Below are positions 25,339 through 34,147 of a DNA stretch of 45,553 bases, in pieces. The translations under genes and the position numbers were made by a program. A model generated the notes under the pieces. That model was not told the origin of the DNA and did no database searches. It saw only the letters and a program-made list of their open reading frames with translations. Within the stretch, counting starts at the first letter, position 1, and each line of letters opens with the position of its first letter. The stretch is from Enterococcus_D entomosocium (GTDB lineage: Bacteria > Bacillota > Bacilli > Lactobacillales > Enterococcaceae). The stretch lies in NCBI RefSeq assembly GCF_030441895.1, contig NZ_JARJAS010000029.1, one strand, 5' to 3'.

Positions 25339-26559
25339 ATGATCAATTTTCAATATTACTTGTATAAAAGTATCGGAAATCGAGTTCGATTTTATCGGAA
25401 AAATGTAATAGGACAAGCACAAGCCGATTTTATTGAGATGTTGAAAGGAGAAGGATTGTTTATGGATAGACAGCGCCTTTCTCTCATTGAAAACGGTAGA
25501 AATATTGAGGGGAAAAATCCTTATTTGCTTTCAGAGACGCAAATTGATTTATTTCAAAAGATATTTAAAATGAGTCGCACAAAACTGTTATTTGGTGAAT
25601 GTGAAGAACGTATGCGATTAATCAAATTAATTTTATTGTCTTTACTTATGAACGGGGTAAGTAATACAAAAGCGAATCAACAGTGGCATCCTTTTTTTGT
25701 TGATCCGATAGAAGATGAGTCCGAATTTATACGAACCTCAATACTTAATTTGACTAATCAATCCTTAAAAGAAGAAGCAACAGCAGTATTTATTGGACAT
25801 AATAGAGCGAAAACGAAAAAAATCGTAGCAAGAATCAGTGATTATCTGCATGAGGAATATCCATTCTTCTTCAATAAAACAAATAGAAGAGATTATCAAT
25901 TATTGGCATCAGAGTATGAACATGAATTTGAGAAAAGTTCTAACTTGTTCTTAAAACTACTGTTTGGAAATTTGGATTACTCAATGGATTTTTTTGATAG
26001 TTTGTTGAACTTGAGTCAGCAACTGGATGAATATAAGCAAGCACCGACACAACTTTTATTAAATAGAGGTCAATATGGAGATTTAGCTATTGGCTGGTTA
26101 GAGATTCGTTTCCCACTTTTTATTAAAGCTTTTAATGAAGTTTGGGAAAGGCATGGTAAAAGATTTTGTGATTTTTTTCAATCCCAGTTGTTTGATTGCC
26201 GAACCGAACATTTTTCAAGCAATAATGTTATGAAGGATTTAACATCTGACTATGTCCATTCCTTATTGACTTCGGAAGAATTTATCAGTTTATTAGAAGA
26301 GTTGTTAACAATAGATGAGTATACAGAAGAAACAATGATTGGTCATAACTACGCTAGAAACCTTTTGCAAACCACGATCAATGAGAATTTAAAAGATGAC
26401 CGCATCTATTCAAAAGATATCTATGATGAGGAAAAATATTTTTATGATGTCAGACAACTTAATTTTTTAGTAAAACAAAGTAACAAACTAAACGCAAAAC
26501 AATCTCGTCTTGCGCTGTTTGCCTGCAACTATGTAGAAATAAAAAAAGTCAGTGAATGA
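25339..26559 (+). CDS. XRE-like regulator with long C-terminal domain
   Basis: A 406-residue protein. The first 80 residues look like a divergent Cro/CI helix-turn-helix (IGNRVRFYRKN...QADFIEML...MDRQRLSLIENGRN). The remaining 320 residues are helical and unknown to me, with FLKLLFGNLDYSMDFFDSLLNLSQQL and ending RLALFACNYVEIKKVSE. No membrane segment. The layout recalls Rgg/PlcR-like regulators with a long helical sensing domain, but I do not see clear TPR repeats. TATAAT (25285-25290) lies upstream and AAAGGAG precedes the ATG. It is divergent from xis-int and is probably the element's master regulator. Confidence 0.65.
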   Translation: MINFQYYLYKSIGNRVRFYRKNVIGQAQADFIEMLKGEGLFMDRQRLSLIENGRNIEGKNPYLLSETQIDLFQKIFKMSRTKLLFGECEERMRLIKLILLSLLMNGVSNTKANQQWHPFFVDPIEDESEFIRTSILNLTNQSLKEEATAVFIGHNRAKTKKIVARISDYLHEEYPFFFNKTNRRDYQLLASEYEHEFEKSSNLFLKLLFGNLDYSMDFFDSLLNLSQQLDEYKQAPTQLLLNRGQYGDLAIGWLEIRFPLFIKAFNEVWERHGKRFCDFFQSQLFDCRTEHFSSNNVMKDLTSDYVHSLLTSEEFISLLEELLTIDEYTEETMIGHNYARNLLQTTINENLKDDRIYSKDIYDEEKYFYDVRQLNFLVKQSNKLNAKQSRLALFACNYVEIKKVSE

Positions 26560-27088
26560 GTTTGTCAAAATAAGTTATACTTGTTATATAAAGAAATAAG
26601 TGTTCTTTTTTTCAGAGGGATAGGCGTCGGATAAATTTCTGTTTTTACTGCTAGCCAGACAAAAAAATAAACGAGTGGGCTCAGCTATGCTGAGTGGCAA
26701 AAATCATCGCAGATAATTTTTGTCATACTCACTCCTTATGCTCTTGTTGAGTGTCCCCTCGATATTATAGGAGATGGGTCCTCATTAATGAACTATAGTT
26801 GTTACAAGGGGTTAAGCGATTAAGAAATTGAATGCAACGCATTCATGAGGGCCCAGAGGGCCCTCGTTCGCCAAAACCACTTGTTGTTATCACGAACAGG
26901 TGGGCCCAAAATCATCTATCATCATTAATTAATGTATACCGAGGGCCCACTAGGTAAAGGTCGGAAAAAAGTTGGAAAAAGATTTTGTTAAAGAAACATT
27001 GATGATTTCGATAGAATATTTTGAACGGATCATTTTTCTTTGACATCTCTTTTTTTGTCGTTATTTTATTATGCGGATAAACAGAGTG
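26560..27088. other. Palindrome-rich non-coding segment
   Basis: No gene of credible length. It holds a dense set of inverted repeats: CTCAGC-TAT-GCTGAG (26680-26694); CAAAAATCATC/GATAATTTTTG (26698-26722, one mismatch); TGAATGC-AAC-GCATTCA (26829-26845); GAGGGCCC-AGA-GGGCCCTC (26847-26865); and GTGGGCCC/GGGCCCAC (26900-26907 and 26943-26950). GGGCCC occurs four times in 100 bases of otherwise AT-rich DNA. It could be an oriT, a single- or double-strand origin, or a structured RNA of the mobile element. Confidence 0.6.
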
Positions 27089-27748
27089 CTATTGCAAATA
27101 ATCTGTTTCTTCGGCATATGAGAAATAATGATTGTCACCGATAATCAGATGATCTAATAAGGGGATTCCTATTTCTTGACCGACAATATTTATTCTCTTT
27201 GTTACAGCATGATCATTTGTGCTGGGTGCGGGATGACCGCTAGGATGATTGTGCACACAAATTATACGCGCAGCATTATCTAGTAAAGCTTGTAGAAAAA
27301 TATCTCGCGGATGAACAATTGCTTGATTTAATGTTCCAATGAATAAAGTGTGCTGTTTAATCAGCTTATTTTTTGTATCAAGAGTGAGCAAGAGAAAGTT
27401 CTCTTGTGTCAAATGATTCATTTCACCAATTAATCTTTGTGCTAGTTCAAATGATGAAGCGATAGGAGCGCTCTTTTTTAATGAACTCAGACAATAACGA
27501 CGACAAAGTTCGAACATTGCTTGCATCTGAACAGAATTAGGCTTATCGATATCATCAATCAACCATGTGATTTCTTGGACATTGTTGATTGTAAGAGCGA
27601 CTTCAGCAGCTTCAATTGGTGACAACTCTAAAGCAAGTTCAATGAGTTCTTTGTTCGATAATTGGTCGGCTGTCGCAGCTAATAAATGTTCTTGTGCATT
27701 CATTGCTTCATAGGATTGAATTCCGTCTTTAATTTGATAATTTGGCAT
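27089..27748 (-). CDS. RadC-like JAB/JAMM-domain protein
   Basis: A 219-residue protein of the RadC (UPF0758) family. Residues 20-90 contain the helix-hairpin-helix-like N-terminus. The JAB domain (about 100-219) has the metal motif HNHPSGHPAPSTND (His166, His168, Asp179) and the upstream segment IGTLNQAIVHPRDIF. The family is common on plasmids and integrative elements. The old DNA-repair label is not supported for most members, and the enzymatic activity is unknown. Transcribed leftward toward the palindrome-rich segment. Confidence 0.88.
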   Translation of the reverse strand: MPNYQIKDGIQSYEAMNAQEHLLAATADQLSNKELIELALELSPIEAAEVALTINNVQEITWLIDDIDKPNSVQMQAMFELCRRYCLSSLKKSAPIASSFELAQRLIGEMNHLTQENFLLLTLDTKNKLIKQHTLFIGTLNQAIVHPRDIFLQALLDNAARIICVHNHPSGHPAPSTNDHAVTKRINIVGQEIGIPLLDHLIIGDNHYFSYAEETDYLQ

Positions 27749-27790
27749 TTTTATTCCTCCATCTTAGCAGTTATTTCAAGCTTTTTATCG

Positions 27791-27809
27791 GCAAACGTAG
27801 AACGTTTGC
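27791..27809. promoter_or_regulatory. Perfect palindrome upstream of the RadC-like gene
   Basis: GCAAACGT (27791-27798), AGA, ACGTTTGC (27802-27809). On the plus strand it is followed by AATTTTTA. It is either an operator of the radC-like gene or a weak plus-strand terminator. Three TTGAC repeats follow between 27828 and 27870. Confidence 0.45.
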
Positions 27810-27967
27810 AATTTTTATAAACTTGGTTTGACACAGTTTGTCATATAACACTTGACGTTACTTGACAGGAGGTTTAAAATTAATTTAACAAAAATTTTTA
27901 TTAATTACGAAATTAATTCATGATACTTTGAGGTATTTATTTTTAAAATTGAATCGTGTATGATAGC

Positions 27968-28004
27968 TTTAGCCCCGAGGGTTAAGGCTTTTTTCTTGTT
28001 CAAA
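27968..28004 (+). terminator. Plus-strand terminator hairpin
   Basis: AGCTTTAGCCC-CGA-GGGTTAAGGCT with T6. No plus-strand gene lies directly upstream, so it may end a small transcript from 27810-27960 or shield the convergent XRE gene. Confidence 0.55.
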
Positions 28005-28009
28005 ATAAA

Positions 28010-28036
28010 AAAGAATTGGCATAAGACCAATTCTTT
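28010..28036 (-). terminator. Terminator of the XRE gene
   Basis: On the minus strand AAAGAATTGG pairs with CCAATTCTTT around a short loop and is followed by TTTATTTTG. It overlaps the stop codon of the XRE gene. Confidence 0.65.
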
Positions 28037-28355
28037 ATGGCTCAGATAGATTAACAATCTCTTGTGCGATAGAGGTTAATTGTTTTTGTTTAGGTGATTT
28101 TTGAATCTGATCAATTACCTTAACTAACTCGGGGTTATCTGATTCAAATTCTAGAAAGCCAAAGAACTGTGCAGGTGTCATGTGAAGACCTTTGATAATT
28201 TTCTCAAGTGTATTGAGGGTGATATTGATTTCATTACGCTCAACGCGTCCTAAATACGTATCATCAATTTCTGAGGTACGAGACAAGTCAGCTAATGTCA
28301 TCTTTTTATTGATGCGATAATGACGGATTTGGTCCGCAACCATTTTGTTTAGCAT
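28035..28355 (-). CDS. XRE family transcriptional regulator
   Basis: A 106-residue regulator. The helix-turn-helix occupies residues 5-65: IRHYRINKKMTLADLSRTSEIDDTYLGRVERNEINITLNTLEKI, a standard Cro/CI pattern. A C-terminal helix (about 75-106) is probably for dimerisation. The start at 28355 is preceded by AGGAGGTGG at ideal spacing. It is divergent from the membrane protein/lipoprotein pair, so it likely controls that pair. Confidence 0.9.
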   Translation of the reverse strand: MLNKMVADQIRHYRINKKMTLADLSRTSEIDDTYLGRVERNEINITLNTLEKIIKGLHMTPAQFFGFLEFESDNPELVKVIDQIQKSPKQKQLTSIAQEIVNLSEP

Positions 28356-28408
28356 AAATGCCACCTCCTTACTCTTTAATGATAGAGCTTTAAGGAGGAA
28401 AAAATCAG

Positions 28409-29131
28409 ATGACAAATGTATTTTCGTTGTGTAAAATAATACATATATGTATTTGTGAATTTGCTGAAAAGATAGATAAGTATTTTTTTGAAGAAAGAAG
28501 GATGAGAATGGTTTATGTGAATATGGTACAAAAAATGTTGGTAGTTCGAAAAAAATTTTTCTTAAATGTGGGTACATTGATTGCAATATTCTTTGTTGCG
28601 ATGGGGATTTTAGCATTTATTGTAGGGATTCTTGAAACGCTCTTCACCTTTAGCATGATTTATAGTTTTGCAGAAGCTATTGCTCTAATTTTTCAGTTGG
28701 TTTATGGACTGTTAATTGCAATATATTTTCCTTTTGTGAAACTCTGGATCGAAAATAATCCTATGTATGATGCATTTTTTGCAAAGAAAAAAGTGTCAAA
28801 ACATATCTCGGAAGTTTTAAGTGGGCGTAACCATATTGATCGGACGACAACTGACGATGTGAAACGAACGGTTTCTGGAACAGTTGATCGATTTGGTAAC
28901 TTATATAATGCGGATCTCAATGAATATCGATCAAGAAAGACAGCGGAGATAAAAAAAGGTGAGTACACTGATATGTACATCCTTAGATATATGGTATTAA
29001 AACCAACACTATTTGTGCTTGCTTGGTTATTGACGCCATTCATTGGATTAATTGCTGTTCCACGATTGAAAAAAATTGGATTAGAGAGTATTTTAGATGA
29101 ACAATTGGAAAATGAGCATTTGACCAACTAA
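28409..29131 (+). CDS. Membrane protein, unknown family
   Basis: 240 residues if started at 28409 (TAAGGAGG ten bases upstream). Starts at 28502 or 28508, behind AAAGAAGG, are equally possible and would drop an odd Cys-rich leader and place the palindrome at 28438-28453 in the promoter. It has one long hydrophobic region (FFLNVGTLIAIFFVAMGILAFIVGI, then MIYSFAEAIALIFQLVYGLLIAIYFPFV) and a C-terminal hydrophobic segment (LKPTLFVLAWLLTPFIGLIAVP). A hydrophilic loop of about 95 residues lies between. No family recognised. It is 17 bases before a lipoprotein gene, and both probably act at the cell envelope as parts of the mobile element. Confidence 0.65.
   Translation: MTNVFSLCKIIHICICEFAEKIDKYFFEERRMRMVYVNMVQKMLVVRKKFFLNVGTLIAIFFVAMGILAFIVGILETLFTFSMIYSFAEAIALIFQLVYGLLIAIYFPFVKLWIENNPMYDAFFAKKKVSKHISEVLSGRNHIDRTTTDDVKRTVSGTVDRFGNLYNADLNEYRSRKTAEIKKGEYTDMYILRYMVLKPTLFVLAWLLTPFIGLIAVPRLKKIGLESILDEQLENEHLTN
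28438..28453. promoter_or_regulatory. 16-bp perfect palindrome, operator candidate
   Basis: AATACATATATGTATT is identical to its reverse complement. It sits in the divergent region between the XRE gene and the likely downstream starts of the membrane-protein gene, where an XRE repressor would bind. Confidence 0.5.
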
Positions 29132-29148
29132 AAGGAGAGAATTTATAA

Positions 29149-30069
29149 ATGAGAAGAAGATTGAAACACTTAGTTTATATGTTACCAATAACCGTATTGA
29201 TTTTAGTAGCGGTTACAGGATGTAAAAGTAATAGCAAGAATGAACAAAATCAAGGCTCTCCAGTAGAGCCCATGGTTCAAGAGAGCGTATCCTATACGTT
29301 TGCTGACTATATGAATGATAAAGGTAAAGAGACAAAACTATGGTATGTTACAAAAAATGATTTTGGAAAAGATACAGCAATTGAGTCTGTTTTAGTATTT
29401 GATAAGGATAATAAAATTAGCAGATATAAGAATACTAAGTTAACTATCGGCGAAGTCTCTAAGATGACAGATGAAGAGATAGTAGAAAAAGTTAAGCAAG
29501 ATGAATTTGATTATCAATCAGTTAGAATTCAAGGTATACGAGAAGATATTGCAATGGCGGAGGAGCTATTAGAGAAAAGCGACAGTTCCATAGTAAAATC
29601 AGGAAAAGAATTCCTATCCAAGATGAAATCAGATAATAATTTGAACCCAATTGATATCGAACCATCAGATTTTTATTTCAATATTATCACTGATTCATCA
29701 GGAAATCAGACGGAGAAGGAAGAGTTTTCATTTATTATTCATGAAGTGAGTTACCCTGATTCTAGTTATACAGGATTATATAATGTGGAAGGAGATTTGT
29801 ATGCGATTGGGGACAATTATGTAAATGATGAGACAATCAATGATGCAATCTCCAACAAAGAATATCAAATGCGTACAGTGCAAAACGAGGTAACTTATGA
29901 AATTACGGCTCCGACTGTAGTGCGAGCACCCCAAGTTTATGAAAGTACGTATAATTATTTTCCTATTGAGCCTCTGGGATGGTCTATAGCCTTCAGAACA
30001 AAAGATTTAGTCTCACTTCAATTTGATCAACCAGATACGGATATTGAGAATATTACCATTGATGAATAG
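29149..30069 (+). CDS. Predicted lipoprotein, unknown function
   Basis: 306 residues with a clear lipoprotein signal: basic start MRRRLKH, hydrophobic core LPITVLILVA and lipobox AVTGC, so Cys25 should be lipidated. The rest is a soluble extracellular domain rich in Asp, Glu and Ser with no family that I recognise (SYTFADYMNDKGKETKLWYV; DFYFNIITDSSGNQTEKEEFSF). It lies 17 bases after the membrane-protein gene behind AAGGAGAG and is probably co-expressed with it. A surface-exclusion or envelope role within the mobile element is possible but speculative. Confidence 0.8.
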   Translation: MRRRLKHLVYMLPITVLILVAVTGCKSNSKNEQNQGSPVEPMVQESVSYTFADYMNDKGKETKLWYVTKNDFGKDTAIESVLVFDKDNKISRYKNTKLTIGEVSKMTDEEIVEKVKQDEFDYQSVRIQGIREDIAMAEELLEKSDSSIVKSGKEFLSKMKSDNNLNPIDIEPSDFYFNIITDSSGNQTEKEEFSFIIHEVSYPDSSYTGLYNVEGDLYAIGDNYVNDETINDAISNKEYQMRTVQNEVTYEITAPTVVRAPQVYESTYNYFPIEPLGWSIAFRTKDLVSLQFDQPDTDIENITIDE

Positions 30070-30118
30070 TCTTTTGCTCCTTATTTTGTTATAGATGAAG
30101 TTTTTTATTTACTTAAAT

Positions 30119-30162
30119 AAAAAAATCACGTTTTCCAATGGTTATGAAAAAATGATTTTTGC
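30119..30162 (+). terminator. Terminator after the lipoprotein gene
   Basis: AAAAATCA (30121-30128) pairs with TGATTTTT (30153-30160), with A- and T-rich flanks. Confidence 0.6.
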
Positions 30163-30729
30163 TCTTTAAAACTAGCACCACTGACTAAAAAATTATAAAC
30201 CCAAGGCATCGTTTAAATAGCAGAGATAGATCTAGCAGTATTTAGAAGCTGTTAAAATTGGGGGGAGAACATTTTTCTTTTGTTTGAAAAATCGGTTAGA
30301 TAAATCTGTAATAAGGTCTATAAATCGTTGTTAATTCAGTGATTAATAGACCATTTTATTTTTTGAAAAGAGAGAAAAAATGTTACTGTTTCTGTTCTAT
30401 TCAGAATTGCAGGTATTGCAAATGATATAGATTCAAAATTCTTAGATTGAAGTACAGTGAGACTATTTTGTTTATGAAAGAAATATTTATTACATTATAA
30501 AATCTAGGGAAGATAAGATCTGACTACCCTTGACATGTTTTGCTTTGTTTTCTATTAGGGCTATTTTTTTATTATTCGATTAAATCTATTTCGGCTATTG
30601 TAGAAATGTGGTAATTTAGTTAGAATGTTTATTGTTAGCTATTAGATCTGATTAGGATTTTTTTGTAGTTATGAAAATGGTTAATGCGTCAAAGCTATTT
30701 ACTTGCGAAATAAAGAAAAAGGCAATTGA
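30163..30729. other. AT-rich intergenic region with one candidate promoter
   Basis: No credible gene on either strand. TTGACA (30530-30535) and TATTAG (30553-30558) with 17-base spacing could drive the membrane-protein gene about 200 bases downstream. Confidence 0.5.
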
Positions 30730-30756
30730 GTGAGATTAGTAGGAGGAAATTTTGGC

Positions 30757-32526
30757 ATGCAGGGTGAAGAAATAGGGGCAATGAGGAGAACAAAAAAAAA
30801 TAGTCAGACAAAAGATACTACAAGAAAAAAATATATCTTTTATATTGGCATATTCTTTTGTATTAGTTTGATTTATGTGTATGTGAATAGTTATTTTCTG
30901 GTATCTGGTGCAGATTTTGATTTTCATACAAGCAGAATTATTGGTTTAGCTAATTCTTTGGAAAATAATCACTGGTTTCCAAAAATAAATTACTATATGG
31001 CAAATGGCTTAGGATATGGAACACCGATGTTTTACGGGGAATGGTTTTTATATATACCAGCAATCTTGATAAGTTTTTTTAATTTTTCCGTTGTTCAATC
31101 TTGGATGGCGTTGTATGTTTGCTTTTATACGGGTTCATTAACCATTCTTTTTTTTACAGCTAAAAAATTTGAGCTTAGTGACTTTCGAGCATTTTCATTT
31201 TCTGCATTGATTATTTTCAACTCTTTAATGGCAACTATAGTGAATGGGGCAATAGCTTTTGCTATATGCTTAGTACTATTGCCTTTGTTATTGTACTATC
31301 TATATCAATTATTTTATTTTGAGAAGACGAATATAGCAGCTGTTTCAATTATAGCTGCAATTATTGTCAATACACATATCTTAAGCACAATGGTAGTTGC
31401 ATTAATATGTCTTTTATTCTTTTTTTTAAATATACGAAGAGTAAATGGTAAAGTAATGCTTGCTTTAATGAAAACCATTCTTTTAACAGTGGGATTCTCC
31501 GCCTTTTTCCTTTTGCCATTACTAGAGCAGAAAGCTTCACAAGAGCTGATTGCATTTCATACACCTAATGCTTTTAGGTATAATAGTGTAAAAGGGATAG
31601 GGACTATTTTATTTAATTCTTTGAACGATAATGTAAGAACCATTAGTAATTTCCCGACATTAAGCGCTGTTGGAGTCATTCTTTTAACAGCTACATTGCG
31701 TAAGTTTGATATGAAACCAAGCCTGCTAAGAGATTTATCTTTCCTCATATTTGCATTGATTATTTTAGGAAGTAACATGTTTCCTTGGATAGAATTTTCT
31801 TCGTCCTCTCTAGGAGCTGTTCAATTCGTGGGAAGATATCTTGTATTTGCACTCATTCTAATCATACTTTTAAGTGTTCTGAATCATAAAATACCAAATT
31901 ATTTGTTTGTGTTTTGTATAGTTTTGACAATTTTTTTGGGAATTTCTCGGAATACATTCCCAGATTTTACGACATTCGATAATCCGCAAGAAGTAATTAT
32001 TCTTTATAATAGTCCAGAATATGAACAAAAAAAGTTAAATAGATATGAAGATTTGAATGCTATGAGAAGCGGTGTAGAAGGAAAATCAGTGGTTCTGGGT
32101 GTTTCAGGGGGAGAGTATTTAAATATTGGTGCCGATCCTAGCAATTTATCAACAAATGGCGAACCAACAATCAAAAATGGACAAATAGTGGGTACTGATA
32201 AATCCTATGGAAAAATAAAAATCCAATATACTATTGATAATGAAGAAAAAAAAGCAGAGATTGTGGTCCCATTGTTATGGTATAAGGGGTATGTTGCAAA
32301 TTATTCAAAAGGAGCCAAAGGAAGTCAGCCTAACTTGCTTTTATCAGAAACGACTGGAAAAGCACTTGAGGATGGCAAGATAACATTGCTAGCAGAGAAA
32401 AGTGGCTCAGTTGAGATTTATTACGCTGGCACACTTATCCAGAAACTCTCGGCATGTCTCTCTGTATTTTTGGTATTGCTTGTATTGACTTTTAAAATTA
32501 GAAAAAAAGTAATGACTAAAAAATGA
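30757..32526 (+). CDS. Large multi-pass membrane protein, PTPS-related/YfhO-like (GT-C glycosyltransferase type)
   Basis: About 589 residues with roughly ten membrane segments between 25 and 430, an extracytoplasmic domain of about 140 residues, and a last membrane helix near the C-terminus (LSACLSVFLVLLVLTFKI). The loop after the first helix, SGADFDFHTSRIIGLANSLENN followed by GLGYGTPMFYGEWFLYIPA, matches the acidic D-x-x-x-H-x-x-R loop of GT-C enzymes annotated as 6-pyruvoyl-tetrahydropterin-synthase-related membrane proteins. These are thought to transfer sugars to cell-surface polymers from lipid-linked donors. The start at 30757 follows AGGAGG by ten bases; an ATG at 30781 is an alternative. 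A related-looking DUF2142 protein lies on the other side of the IS. Confidence 0.75.
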   Translation: MQGEEIGAMRRTKKNSQTKDTTRKKYIFYIGIFFCISLIYVYVNSYFLVSGADFDFHTSRIIGLANSLENNHWFPKINYYMANGLGYGTPMFYGEWFLYIPAILISFFNFSVVQSWMALYVCFYTGSLTILFFTAKKFELSDFRAFSFSALIIFNSLMATIVNGAIAFAICLVLLPLLLYYLYQLFYFEKTNIAAVSIIAAIIVNTHILSTMVVALICLLFFFLNIRRVNGKVMLALMKTILLTVGFSAFFLLPLLEQKASQELIAFHTPNAFRYNSVKGIGTILFNSLNDNVRTISNFPTLSAVGVILLTATLRKFDMKPSLLRDLSFLIFALIILGSNMFPWIEFSSSSLGAVQFVGRYLVFALILIILLSVLNHKIPNYLFVFCIVLTIFLGISRNTFPDFTTFDNPQEVIILYNSPEYEQKKLNRYEDLNAMRSGVEGKSVVLGVSGGEYLNIGADPSNLSTNGEPTIKNGQIVGTDKSYGKIKIQYTIDNEEKKAEIVVPLLWYKGYVANYSKGAKGSQPNLLLSETTGKALEDGKITLLAEKSGSVEIYYAGTLIQKLSACLSVFLVLLVLTFKIRKKVMTKK

Positions 32527-33228
32527 ATTTATTAGTATATCTCTGTGAGTGAGGTGTCTCAGAAATATATGACATTAATCTTTAAATGATCGTTCTAACT
32601 CGATTAACTCTAAAATGAGTTTAATAAAGCAATTACTGTATTATAAAGCGATTAAATGACGATTATTGTCAATAATGATGAATGGGGTATGCAGAGCGTG
32701 AGAGCGACATTGATCGTAAAGTATGCTTTCGAAGTGTGTCAGATGCAAACTCAAACTCCGAGACACTAAAGCCACAACTGAGGTTGTTAAATCGTTAAAA
32801 GTGATGAAAGAGAAACGAGTAAATAAGTTGTTTATACGTTTGTTGGTATGGTTTGATCCCGGCAAAATGATTGGACTAAAAATGAAGAGAACTAGTGATA
32901 GAGAGTGTCATTTCCCCCGAAAGAAGAACTTGATCGATAGACCCAATCGAACACTTTGCAAACTATCAAAAAGAACATATTATTTATGATATGTTTTTTG
33001 AAGGTCAGTCTTAGTCAGAAATTGTTTCAGGTGGATTTTTTCTCATAGCTGTCATGGATTTACCAAATTCAAGTGCAGTGATTGGATTGCTAATCAAGTT
33101 TATATAGAGAATTGTCAAGAGGTATATAAGTAAATAACTTTGAGGCATTATACATCTTATTTTCTTATATAAAAAGTATATTCCTCTTTTAAGAAAGAAA
33201 AAGTGTACCCCGAAGCTTGCTGGACAAT
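32527..33228. other. Intergenic region, no convincing gene
   Basis: 702 bases with only short frames. A plus-strand frame at 32723-32989 (88 codons) has no usable ribosome binding site and no recognisable domain, and I do not accept it. AACATAT (32976-32982) and ATATGTT followed by T form a terminator-like hairpin near 32976-33000. Decayed mobile-element or gene debris is the likely content. Confidence 0.5.
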
Positions 33229-33248
33229 TGTAGTGACCCCAAAAAGTT

Positions 33249-33284
33249 AGACTTTTATGGAGTGGAGAAATCCACTCCTTTTTT
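33249..33284 (-). terminator. Hairpin inside the IS left end (orfB terminator side)
   Basis: GGAGTGGA-GAAA-TCCACTCC flanked by AGACTTTTAT and a T-run; symmetrical enough to work on either strand. Near-identical sequences lie at 10405-10440 and 36633-36667. Confidence 0.7.
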
Positions 33285-33302
33285 GTACGATAAAATTAAC
33301 TG

Positions 33303-34130
33303 TTAGACAGCTGTTTTTACAGCTTCTCGAAACTGAACCGGACTTCGCCAATTTAATTTCTTTTTGATGCGTTTATGGTTGTAATAATAGATATATTGGT
33401 CAATTTTTGTTTTCAATTCATCTAAACTCCGATAGACTTCTCCATGAAAAATCTCTTGCTTTAATAAACCAAAGAAGTTTTCCATAGGTGAGTTATCTAA
33501 ACAATTCCCTTTACGAGACATACTCTGGAAGATTTTATGCTGCTTCAATTTATTCTTATAAGCATTCATTTGATAGGCCCATCCTTGATCTGAATGGAAG
33601 GTTCTACGAAATGGGCAATCATTTGTTATCTGGATTGCTTCTTCTAATCCTTCCATTATGGCTAGTGCGTTTGGTTTTTCAGAAATTCGATAAGATAGAA
33701 TTTCACTATTGTAGAAATCCATGAAAGGATCTAAATACAGCTTTTTCTGACGAACGACACCTGTGGTGTCTACTTCATAATACTTAAACTCTGTGGTATC
33801 AGTTGTAATTTTTTGGTGACAGATATTTGTATAAAACCGACGATGAATACGATTTTTGGCGACAGTGCCAACCTTCCCACGATAAGAATTGTACCGTCGA
33901 GATTTTCGAGTGTAAGACTTTACTTCGATACCTAGTTTTTTTATCAGACGTTGAATCTTCTTTTTATTGACATGAATCCCTTGATTCTCTAATTCTTTTT
34001 TTAGTCGCAGACAGCCATAGTCTTTATGCTCTCTGCGAATTTCAAGCATTTTTCCTTCAATTTCTTGGTCTGGGTTTGGTCTGTCAAACCGTTTCTGCCA
34101 ATACATATAGGTTGCTTTAGGAAATTTCAA
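33303..34130 (-). CDS. IS3-family transposase OrfB (DDE integrase domain)
   Basis: 275 residues from a TTG at 34130. The same frame stays open upstream into orfA without a stop (LLETLKF preceded by ARIIASLRGSFKLVE), so the working product is probably the OrfAB fusion made by -1 frameshifting. The DDE triad is visible: Asp111 (TTDTTEF), Asp181 (FHSDQGWAY) and Glu217 (NSPMENFFGLLKQE), with YYNHKRIKKKLNWRSPVQF at the end. It has an HTH_21-like N-terminal segment (EHKDYGCLRLKKELENQG). Catalytic residues are intact. Confidence 0.95.
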   Translation of the reverse strand: MKFPKATYMYWQKRFDRPNPDQEIEGKMLEIRREHKDYGCLRLKKELENQGIHVNKKKIQRLIKKLGIEVKSYTRKSRRYNSYRGKVGTVAKNRIHRRFYTNICHQKITTDTTEFKYYEVDTTGVVRQKKLYLDPFMDFYNSEILSYRISEKPNALAIMEGLEEAIQITNDCPFRRTFHSDQGWAYQMNAYKNKLKQHKIFQSMSRKGNCLDNSPMENFFGLLKQEIFHGEVYRSLDELKTKIDQYIYYYNHKRIKKKLNWRSPVQFREAVKTAV

Positions 34131-34147
34131 TGTTTCAAGAAGCTCAA

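Noticed and set aside
32723..32989. 88-codon plus-strand frame between the large membrane protein and the IS
   Set aside because: No ribosome binding site, a basic composition typical of chance frames and no recognisable domain. A nearby short frame from 32656 (TIIVNNDEWGM) faintly recalls the start of YdjC-type deacetylases but is too short and too weak to claim.
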